A stretch of 64,000 nucleotides of DNA, from contig NZ_PVNB01000004.1 of the NCBI RefSeq assembly GCF_003001995.1, positions 149,903 through 213,902 on the forward strand, read 5' to 3'. Under the pieces are notes generated by a model. It did no database searches and was not told the DNA's origin. It saw only the letters and a list, made by a program, of their open reading frames with translations. Source of the DNA: Orenia metallireducens (lineage in GTDB: Bacteria; Bacillota; Halanaerobiia; Halobacteroidales; Halobacteroidaceae). The position numbers and the translations under genes were made by a program. Shown piece after piece: positions 43,633 through 50,288 of this stretch (position 1 is its first letter; every line of letters begins with the position of its first letter).

Positions 43633-45099
43633 TCAACCTCCCAATAATATTCTTATATATTCACTATTATTCAGCAAAAACTTCGGAATATTATTTATTA
43701 AACTTAAAGGTAATGATGGTACTATACCAAATAGAATACACAAACTGCCCAGAAAAAAAGTCGGCAATTTTAAAGATAAATCAGGCTTTTCTATTAATGT
43801 TTTCTTTTCCGTTTTTGTATATAATTTAATAATTACTTTTAAGTAATAAGTTAAAGATAAAAAAGTTCCTACCAGAATAAAAAAGGCAGCATAAAAAAAA
43901 CCTGCTTCTATAGCTGCTTCAATAATAAGCCATTTACTAATAAATCCATTGAAGGGGGGCAGACCCACTATTGCAAGCGCAGCAACCACAAAAGTAAATG
44001 AAAGTACGGGAAATTTATAACCCAGCCCTTGAATATCTTCTATTTCATCGGCTTTTAAACTATAATAAAAAATCCCTAAAACTAAAAATAAAGTTCCTTT
44101 CATTATCCCATGATTTAAAATATGAAAACTTCCACCAATTAATCCTTTTTCATTGCCTAAAAATAAACCAATAGTTATATATCCTATTTGGGCAATACTA
44201 GAATAACCAAGAAGTCGGTTTAAATTTGATTGCTGATAGGCTAAAGTATGAGCAATAATAAAAGTAAGTACTCCCCAGAAAACACCAATATTTAAAATTC
44301 CGCTTTCAGTCAGAAATTCAACTCCAAAGATAACATATAATAATCTGATTAATGCATATATAGCAGATTTCATCACCAATCCCGAAGATAAAACATTATA
44401 AGGAATAGGTGAAGCTTCATAAGAATCTGGCATCCAGGCATGCAGGGGAACTAACCCTATCTTTATTCCATAGCCAAATATAAAAAAGAACATAATTGTA
44501 CTTTTTATCATAAAGGGAACACTTTTAAATTCCAGAGAAATTTCTGCCATATTTAAAGTTCCAGTTAAATAATAAGTTAAGATTGTAGCCAGTAAAATAA
44601 AAAAGCTCCCGAATGTAGACATTATCAAATATTTAAAAGAACTTTCTATCGATTTATCAGTCTTTTTTATCGCCGTTAGGGCGTAAGAACTCATGGAACT
44701 TACTTCCAGAAATACATAAAGATTAAATAAATCAGCAGTAAGAACCATTCCTGCAATACCAGCTATCATCACATATGTAAGAATAATAAATTTGTGCTTA
44801 TTAACTTTAATATAGTTTAGGGAAAAAATAATAACGGTTATAAATAATATAGCTATAATTAACAAGAACATGGCGGAAAAAGAATCCACCATTAAATTTA
44901 TACCCAAAAGCCCCCAATTACCAATACTGTAAACTTTGGGAGGATAACTATCATTTATAACTAAAATTAATAAATACAGATAAATTACCATACTAACGAT
45001 TACCAGAGAATAAAAAAGTTTATCAGAATATAACTTAAAAATTCCCAGAAAAAATGCGGTTAGTAGAGGTAAAAGGATTATCCAGACAGCTGACTCCAT
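43633..45099 (-). CDS. mrpD: Mrp antiporter subunit D
   Basis: 488 residues from ATG 45099, which follows GGGAGG by eight bases; the open frame extends to a TTG at 45120 without a ribosome binding site. Fourteen membrane helices. Conserved segments are DLFNLYVFLEVSSMSSYALT (Glu of helix 5), FFFIFGYGIKIGLVPLHAWM (Lys of helix 7) and SFHILNHGIMKGTLFLVLGI. MrpD is a NuoM-like subunit moving protons in the Na+/H+ antiporter of the cytoplasmic membrane. Export of Na+ fits a salt-living anaerobe. Confidence 0.9.
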   Translation of the reverse strand: MESAVWIILLPLLTAFFLGIFKLYSDKLFYSLVIVSMVIYLYLLILVINDSYPPKVYSIGNWGLLGINLMVDSFSAMFLLIIAILFITVIIFSLNYIKVNKHKFIILTYVMIAGIAGMVLTADLFNLYVFLEVSSMSSYALTAIKKTDKSIESSFKYLIMSTFGSFFILLATILTYYLTGTLNMAEISLEFKSVPFMIKSTIMFFFIFGYGIKIGLVPLHAWMPDSYEASPIPYNVLSSGLVMKSAIYALIRLLYVIFGVEFLTESGILNIGVFWGVLTFIIAHTLAYQQSNLNRLLGYSSIAQIGYITIGLFLGNEKGLIGGSFHILNHGIMKGTLFLVLGIFYYSLKADEIEDIQGLGYKFPVLSFTFVVAALAIVGLPPFNGFISKWLIIEAAIEAGFFYAAFFILVGTFLSLTYYLKVIIKLYTKTEKKTLIEKPDLSLKLPTFFLGSLCILFGIVPSLPLSLINNIPKFLLNNSEYIRILLGG

Positions 45100-45174
45100 T
45101 TTTTTATCCTCCCAAAACAAAATTTATCCGATATCCTAGTGTCTCTAAAACTCCCCTGAAACTAAGAACTCACT

Positions 45175-45510
45175 TTATCCTCTCAATTTTCTAATCTCAT
45201 CAACATTTAAAGTCCCATATCTTTTATATATTTTAATCACTAAAGCTAGCATTACCGCTATAAGACTTCCCCCAATAACAATCGCTGTTAAGGCCAGTGC
45301 CTGAGGTATGGGATCAACTACTAGCTCATATTTTCTATCTAAAATAGGTGCAGTTCCACCTAGTTTGAAACTTATCAGTATTAATAATAAAATTAAAGAA
45401 GATTCCACAATATTAACTCCAACAACAATTTTTATCAAATTTTTGTTCATAATTATAGTATAAATTCCCAGATAGAATAGAATTATAACCACAACATAGG
45501 GTAGTTCCAC
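45175..45510 (-). CDS. mrpC: Mrp antiporter subunit C (NuoK-like)
   Basis: 111 residues, three membrane helices. The NuoK/MrpC motifs are IGVNIVESSLILLLI-like VGVNIVESSLILLLILISFK, then VVDPIPQALALTAIVIGGSL and IAVMLALVIKIYKRYGTLNV. It forms part of the membrane channel with MrpD. Start GTG 45510 follows AAGGAGGG by seven bases, within the stop region of the previous gene. Confidence 0.92.
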   Translation of the reverse strand: MELPYVVVIILFYLGIYTIIMNKNLIKIVVGVNIVESSLILLLILISFKLGGTAPILDRKYELVVDPIPQALALTAIVIGGSLIAVMLALVIKIYKRYGTLNVDEIRKLRG

Positions 45511-45512
45511 TA

Positions 45513-46229
45513 TTAGCCCTCCTTAATTAGACTATTAAAAATTGCAGCCAGGCCGGCTCCTACTTTTATACCAATCATTAAATTTAAGTAAGGTATCAAG
45601 CCTGCGCTAATTAATTCACCGGGATTTCCCAGACCAAAATTAGCCTGTCCGCTGGCTAGAAAATTGCTTCCAGCAAATATGCCAAGCAATCCCAGTAGAA
45701 TAAAACCTATAGCCCCTATACCTTCCAATAAGGATTTATGGTTTGGTTTAAGTTTATTTTCAGAAAAAGTAATACCATAGTTTATGGTCACTAGAATGGG
45801 AATCATAGCCAGAATAACTCCTCCAACAAAACCTCCACCAGGACTAATATGGCCAAAAAATATTAAATTCATTCCTAAAACCACCAAAAACGGAATGATA
45901 ATTATTATAGTTTGATAAATAATAATTGTAAACTCAGTACCCAGCATTTTTACTTTTTTAATGGGAGTCATAAAAGATAAAGTAGCTGCAGCCGTTAAAA
46001 TTACAGTTGCTTCACCTAAAGTATCAAAACCCCGATAATCATATAGGACTGAAGTAACTAAATTTATTGCCCCAGTTTCCTGAACCCCTTCAGAGATATA
46101 ATGTTCCGATAAATACCTTTTTATATCAAGATTCTGAATTTCATCAAATATAAATAATAAGAAAATAGCCAAAAATAGAACAAGACCTATCTTGTAGAAC
46201 TTTCTAAATATTTTATGTACTCTACTCAT
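45513..46229 (-). CDS. mrpB: Mrp antiporter MrpB with N-terminal MbhE/MrpA-tail domain
   Basis: 238 residues. The C-terminal ~140 residues are MrpB/MnhB (FFGHISPGGGFVGGVILAMI, FLASGQANFGLGNPGELISA). The N-terminal ~95 residues carry TSVLYDYRGFDTLGEATVIL, the conserved end of MrpA found as separate subunit MbhE in archaeal-type complexes. The gene is therefore a fusion of MbhE-like and MrpB domains. It overlaps the previous gene by eight bases, typical of this operon. Confidence 0.86.
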   Translation of the reverse strand: MSRVHKIFRKFYKIGLVLFLAIFLLFIFDEIQNLDIKRYLSEHYISEGVQETGAINLVTSVLYDYRGFDTLGEATVILTAAATLSFMTPIKKVKMLGTEFTIIIYQTIIIIIPFLVVLGMNLIFFGHISPGGGFVGGVILAMIPILVTINYGITFSENKLKPNHKSLLEGIGAIGFILLGLLGIFAGSNFLASGQANFGLGNPGELISAGLIPYLNLMIGIKVGAGLAAIFNSLIKEG

Positions 46230-46467
46230 TTTGCCAATCCTTTGTTTTATTTATAGTAATTACAAAAAAGGTGAGAGTTAAGCCAGCGCCAATTACGGCT
46301 TCAGCCAGAGCAGCATCTGGAGCCTGGAGAATAACGAAAATAACTATCAAAATAGCACTGAAAATAGCTAGAGTAATAATTGAGTTTAACAGATTTTTAG
46401 TAAATACCGCAAAAAATGCAGTAAATAATAAAAATATCATTAACATATTTAATATTACATAAATCAC
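46222..46467 (-). CDS. Mrp antiporter MrpA C-terminal-like subunit (DUF4040/MbhD type)
   Basis: 81 residues from GTG 46467, seven bases after GGAGGT; an ATG further upstream at 46485 overlaps that site. Three membrane helices with IFVILQAPDAALAEAVIGAG, the DUF4040 signature found in the MrpA C-terminal region and in MbhD. With the neighbouring large subunits this shows that MrpA is split into separate genes here. Confidence 0.85.
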   Translation of the reverse strand: MIYVILNMLMIFLLFTAFFAVFTKNLLNSIITLAIFSAILIVIFVILQAPDAALAEAVIGAGLTLTFFVITINKTKDWQNE

Positions 46468-46481
46468 AACTTTACCTCCAG

Positions 46482-46817
46482 TCATTGTTTGATATCATTT
46501 TTAACAATTTTTTGAGGTTTTATACTATAATTATAAGCAAAATGGGCTATGGCATGAATTGCTACCGGGTTGGTGATTAATAAAAAAATAATTATGATAA
46601 TAAGTTTTAAAGAAATATAACTAATTCCCTCCAAAACTATACATCCCATTAAAACCGAAATACTTCCTGCTATAAGGCATTTAGAGCTAGCGTGTAAGCG
46701 GAGATAAAAATCAGGAAAGCGAATCATTCCAATGGCATTACTTATCAAAAAATAGGTACCTGTTATTAAAAATACATAGGCAATTATTTCTCTTAAAATA
46801 CTAATTGAATTAATCAC
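46482..46817 (-). CDS. mrpG: Mrp antiporter subunit G
   Basis: 111 residues, three helices. The MrpG/PhaG motif is LISNAIGMIRFPDFYLRLHA followed by SSKCLIAGSISVLMGCIVLE. Start GTG 46817 follows AAGGAGGGAG and overlaps mrpF by eight bases. MrpG is an accessory membrane subunit required for antiport. Confidence 0.92.
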   Translation of the reverse strand: MINSISILREIIAYVFLITGTYFLISNAIGMIRFPDFYLRLHASSKCLIAGSISVLMGCIVLEGISYISLKLIIIIIFLLITNPVAIHAIAHFAYNYSIKPQKIVKNDIKQ

Positions 46818-47073
46818 TACTCCCTCCTTTTTCTGGCTTTTGAAGATATTTAACCATAATTAAAACATTCATAAATATTGAAACTCCATAAACTAAAGCC
46901 ACATTAATATAAATTTTTCTTTCAAAATAATAACTTAATAAAACTAAAATCATTAAAAACATTACACCTATAGAATTCATAGCAGCTAGTCTATCAGGTA
47001 CACTGGGACCTTTAATTAATCTATAAAAAGTTATAATAATGGATAGAATAATTGCCAGTATTAAATAAAGCAT
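46810..47073 (-). CDS. mrpF: Mrp antiporter subunit F
   Basis: 87 residues, three helices. The MrpF motif is ITFYRLIKGPSVPDRLAAMN SIG, with VALVYGVSIFMNVLIMVKYL near the C-terminus. The start is the ATG at 47073 and the gene overlaps mrpG. It lies 45 bases after mrpE. Confidence 0.91.
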   Translation of the reverse strand: MLYLILAIILSIIITFYRLIKGPSVPDRLAAMNSIGVMFLMILVLLSYYFERKIYINVALVYGVSIFMNVLIMVKYLQKPEKGGSSD

Positions 47074-47118
47074 TTAAAATCACACTCCAGATTGAAATAA
47101 TGAAAAATTTAAAATAAA

Positions 47119-47634
47119 TTATTCAAAAATTTTAGCTATCCATTTCTCATGTTTACCGATAAGTGCTTTCTTTAGTGCTGCTTCATCTTCACTGCGAACA
47201 TCTATCCAGTGAATAAAATAGTTTTTATTTAAAATATTGAAATCCATAATCAGGGTCCCTGGAGTTAATGCAATTAAATTGGATAAAATCATAATACTTG
47301 GTAGATTTTGAAGAGATGTTTTTATTTGAACTGTTTTTGGAGAAAATGAGGGGTTAATTTCAAAGACATGTTTAGAAACTCTAACTGCAGATAAAAATGC
47401 ATCATAAATAAAAGCACCAACCACCAGAAATATGTAATATATTTTTACAAATGATACTTTCACCTCATAATTCATTAGTAATAATCTAAACACTTCAGCT
47501 GCAAACATACGCGATATAATAGAACAAATAATAGTAACCAGAGTACCCAGCAAAAATACTGAGAAATTAATGTGACCTGCAAAAACAAGCCATAATGCCA
47601 GAGTTAGAATAAATGTTAATAATTTTTTCTTCAA
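47119..47634 (-). CDS. mrpE: Mrp antiporter subunit E
   Basis: 171 residues, first gene of the operon. Two to three N-terminal helices (LTFILTLALWLVFAGHINFS and YIFLVVGAFIYDAFLSAVRV) precede a soluble domain with SIMILSNLIALTPGTLIMDF, the MrpE/PhaE signature. The start is TTG 47634, six bases after GAGGGA. Gene order E-F-G-A'-A''B-C-D-D' is that of split, archaeal-like Mrp operons rather than the mrpABCDEFG order of Bacillus. Confidence 0.9.
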   Translation of the reverse strand: MKKKLLTFILTLALWLVFAGHINFSVFLLGTLVTIICSIISRMFAAEVFRLLLMNYEVKVSFVKIYYIFLVVGAFIYDAFLSAVRVSKHVFEINPSFSPKTVQIKTSLQNLPSIMILSNLIALTPGTLIMDFNILNKNYFIHWIDVRSEDEAALKKALIGKHEKWIAKIFE

Positions 47635-47794
47635 ATTAGATCCCTCGCTTTAAATTTAATAAAATTAGCTGCCAGAGTTGTAAGTAATGGATAACAATTT
47701 TAATTATTTTTATTATTCCCATATGATTTATTATTATTAGAATATATTTTATCCTCGATATAATCTTTTATCACAGATAATGGGATATGGATAG
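47635..47794. other. Upstream region of the mrp operon
   Basis: AT-rich, no gene. It must hold the mrp promoter on the minus strand, but I see no clear -35/-10 pair. Confidence 0.35.
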
Positions 47795-47902
47795 GGATTA
47801 GAATTGCCAGAGAAGAACCTTGTTAAGTTAGTTCCATTGATCTCTGATTTGCAGACAGAAGCAGCAGAGAAATTAGATAGCTTAATTAGTAACAATGGAT
47901 AG
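47795..47902 (+). pseudogene. C-terminal gene fragment of unknown family
   Basis: An open stretch reads GLELPEKNLVKLVPLISDLQ then TEAAEKLDSLISNNG and stop. It has no start codon or ribosome binding site and a stop directly upstream. It looks like the tail of a gene cut by the island boundary or by deletion. The family is not recognised. Confidence 0.4.
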
Positions 47903-47943
47903 CAGAAGGTCTTTTCAATAGATTTTTGTCATTGGACGGTGAA

Positions 47944-47966
47944 AGAGCGACATATATATGTCGCCC
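47944..47966. repeat. Minimal GCGACA hairpin
   Basis: AGAGCGACATATATATGTCGCCC is a short perfect stem with the terminal motif GCGACA of the dispersed hairpin family but without internal words. It may be a collapsed copy. Confidence 0.45.
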
Positions 47967-47977
47967 TTAAACTATGT

Positions 47978-48024
47978 AAAAATAAAAAACCTCTGAAATC
48001 CTAGTAATTACAAGGGATTCAGAG
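47978..48024 (-). terminator. Terminator of tRNA-Leu
   Basis: On the minus strand CTCTGAATCC pairs with GGATTTCAGAG and is followed by a T-rich tail (GGTTTTTTATTTTT). It lies about 28 bases after the tRNA 3' end. A degenerate copy accompanies the tRNA remnant at 41924. Confidence 0.8.
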
Positions 48025-48051
48025 TTCTTATGTTCATGTTATTAAATTAAG

Positions 48052-48139
48052 TGGTACCGAAGGTGGGACTCGAACCCACAAGGCCACTAGGACCATTGGA
48101 TTTTGAATCCAACGCGTCTGCCAATTCCGCCACTTCGGC
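48052..48139 (-). tRNA. tRNA-Leu (anticodon CAA)
   Basis: 88 bases including encoded CCA. The acceptor arm is GCCGAAG / CTTCGGT, the anticodon stem-loop TTGGATTCAAAATCCAA has anticodon CAA in a seven-base loop, the variable arm is long as in class II tRNAs, and the T arm is GTGGGTTCGAGTCCCAC. The D loop has GGCAGACGCG. It reads UUG codons. It is probably the integration site of the neighbouring mrp island. Confidence 0.95.
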
Positions 48140-48269
48140 ACAAATTAAATTGTTAATTTCCTTAACGACAATTAATATAATAACATATTAATTAATTTAA
48201 TGCAAGAGTTATTTAAAAATAAAATCTACCAATATTTTGGGGTTTAAGTGATTATATAATATAAAATTG

Positions 48270-48365
48270 GCCACAGATTAACACAGATGAAACACGGATA
48301 CAAGAATTATTCAAGATTAGTTATTATCTGTCTTTAATCCGTGAAAATCAGTGTTTATCCGTGGC
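48270..48365. repeat. Palindromic repeat, CCACAGATTAACACAGAT family
   Basis: GCCACAGATTAACACAGATG then AAACACGGAT on the left pairs with ATCCGTGAAAATCAGTGTTT then ATCCGTGGC on the right, around a 35-base AT-rich centre. It is the best copy of the second repeat family (compare 15540 and 38736). Confidence 0.85.
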
Positions 48366-48426
48366 AAAAATTTTTATTAATCTTTTAAAATAATTTATAC
48401 CAACAATACTCATTACTAGTTACTTA

Positions 48427-49623
48427 TTAAGATAGTAAAGAACTATTACTCATAATTGCTTTTAACCCAGCTGTAAGTGCAGTGTTTTTACCTATCTCTT
48501 TTGCTTTCTCCCAATTTTTATTATAAGCTGCTTCGATTAATTCGATTGGAAGGTTAGTGTTAATAGAGATAGCTTCCATTAACCTAGCTTGAGCTGCTAC
48601 TTCTAAGTTGTCCCAATCTTGAGTAAAGATAGCTTGTACCTCTCCAATAGTCAATCCTTGCTCTAATAAGGTCATAGTAACCTCTTGCTTTAATCTAGGA
48701 GTTACAGCCGCCCAATCACCTTCAGCAATTGAAACTAACTCTTCACCACTTAGGATATTACCTGTTAAGCTACTTACTTTAGTAGCTACATCATCTTTAG
48801 TAATTAATCCATAAGCCTTTAGATAGTTTACATTCTTATACTTATCTAAGATAACAAAGGCTTCATCAGAGATAAGCATCTTATCTAAGTTAACTATCTG
48901 ATTGTTTCTACCGATTAAAGGAGTTGATCCTAAAGTTAAGTTTCTAATTTGATTACCAGCCTTGATCTTAACTTGTCTAGAGATAGGATAAGTTTCAATA
49001 ATCTGTCCTTTAACTACCTCTAAGTTACCTAAATTAGCAATTAACTTGGCACTTTCTGCTCTAGTAACATTATTATTTGGTTTGAAGTTACCATCTGGGT
49101 AACCGTTAATAATGTTTAATCTAGTAGCAAGTGCAATGAAGTTACTTGCCCAGTGGCTATTATTCACATCAAAATAGAAGTTGCTATCTAATTCAATAGC
49201 ATTTTGCTCATCATTTAATTCTAAGCTACGAGCTAACATAGTAATAATCTCTGCTCTAGTAATTGGATTATATGGTCTAAAGGTCTTGTCAGGATATCCT
49301 GTAATAATTCCTTTTTGAACCAATGCTGAGATATAACCTCGTGCAGAGTGATTGCTAATATCAGTCAGCTCTGTATTCATAGCTGTGTTTAAATTTAGAG
49401 CCTTAGCTAGAGAGTAAGCAAATTCACCTCTAGTAATAGCTTGATTAGGTTTGAAGTTTCCATCATTGTAGACATACATAACACCTCTATCTAATAGAGG
49501 ACTGATATATTCTAAGGCCCAGTGATTTTGCGAAACGTCTTGTGGTCGATAAGCCATAGCTGGGACTGCTAATGTCATTAATACAGTTAAAACTAAAATA
49601 CTTGTTACGATTCTTTTATTCAT
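48427..49623 (-). CDS. Exported protein with three S-layer homology (SLH) domains
   Basis: 398 residues from ATG 49623, eight bases after AAAGGAG. A signal peptide (MNKRIVTSILVLTVLMTLAV then PAMA) is followed by three SLH domains of about 60 residues: VSQNHWALEYISPLLDRGVM, SARGYISALVQKGIITGYPD and NSHWASNFIALATRLNIING, each with an ITRGEF/ITRAEI/VTRAES motif. A C-terminal ~200-residue region holds a beta segment and helices of unknown role (GNILSGEELVSIAEGDWAAV). SLH domains bind pyruvylated wall polymers, so it is a cell-surface protein. It stands alone. Confidence 0.88.
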   Translation of the reverse strand: MNKRIVTSILVLTVLMTLAVPAMAYRPQDVSQNHWALEYISPLLDRGVMYVYNDGNFKPNQAITRGEFAYSLAKALNLNTAMNTELTDISNHSARGYISALVQKGIITGYPDKTFRPYNPITRAEIITMLARSLELNDEQNAIELDSNFYFDVNNSHWASNFIALATRLNIINGYPDGNFKPNNNVTRAESAKLIANLGNLEVVKGQIIETYPISRQVKIKAGNQIRNLTLGSTPLIGRNNQIVNLDKMLISDEAFVILDKYKNVNYLKAYGLITKDDVATKVSSLTGNILSGEELVSIAEGDWAAVTPRLKQEVTMTLLEQGLTIGEVQAIFTQDWDNLEVAAQARLMEAISINTNLPIELIEAAYNKNWEKAKEIGKNTALTAGLKAIMSNSSLLS

Positions 49624-49632
49624 CGTAAGCAC

Positions 49633-50288
49633 TCCTTTCTAGTTTGTTTGATTGTATATCAAAATATTAACATATATTTACGAAAATATCCATAGAATCC
49701 TCTTTGTAATTTATGGAAAACTTAATATGGTTATTAAAAATAATAGATGTTTTAATAACTTGAGTTTAGATAAAGTTGAGATACATTTACTTTTTAAAAG
49801 TAAGTAAAGTTAATAGTTTTCGTCCTAAATGGACGAGTGACTTTTAGCATTGCCCTAAAAGTAACCAAAAGGTCTAGAAAAAAATTAAAACTCACTACGC
49901 AATCAATAGTAAGTGAGTTTTAGCAATATAAGTACTTTTAATTCAAAGAATAAATTTAGCTTGTTATTCTTTGAAAATACTTGCTTCGTTCAAACAATAA
50001 TTTTTTCCGGTTTTAAATCTTTTGAGTATTGATGACAATATAACTCTTATATTTAATTTTAAATTATACAATCTAAGCTATAGGGTATAATAACTCTAGC
50101 TAAATCTAGACTAAACTTCTATTCTTAAAGGTTTTTAAGAGCTTTTAATGAAATATATAAAGAGGTATATCTAGTGTTGGTGTGAAGAATGAGTCTGAGT
50201 AGAGTTAAAAGCAGATAAAATAATGTTTTAAAGCTATTACTCATACTCTCGCTAATCACACACACTTTAAATAAAGGAGGAAGTAATT
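49633..50288. other. Long intergenic region before polA
   Basis: No gene seen. A stem CGTCCTAAATGGACG lies at 49821-49835, followed by AGTGACTTTTAGCATTGCCC and AAAAGTAACCAAAAGG, sequence resembling a dispersed intergenic motif. A longer stem at 49887-49921 (AAAACTCACT / AGTGAGTTTT) could terminate in either direction. AAAGGAGG at 50273 serves polA. Confidence 0.45.

Larger units (their letters stand above)
42047..48051. mobile_element. Probable tRNA-Leu-borne genomic island carrying the Mrp operon
   Basis: The segment lies between the intact tRNA-Leu(CAA) at 48052-48139 and a degenerate direct repeat of that tRNA's 3' half plus terminator (41924-42046). That is the layout left when an element integrates in a tRNA 3' end and restores the gene. 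Its only complete genes are the eight-gene mrp operon. No integrase is present, and the repeat has decayed by roughly a tenth, so the insertion is old and immobile. An alternative is duplication of the tRNA followed by decay. Confidence 0.6.

Noticed and set aside
43554..43829. Plus-strand frames inside the mrp operon (also 42483-42707 and 46271-46462)
   Set aside because: Antisense shadows of clear membrane-subunit genes, composed of low-complexity reverse translations of hydrophobic helices.
49821..49880. Possible small RNA or gene start near the CGTCCTAAATGGACG stem
   Set aside because: No promoter, no open frame and no recognisable RNA family; left as intergenic.
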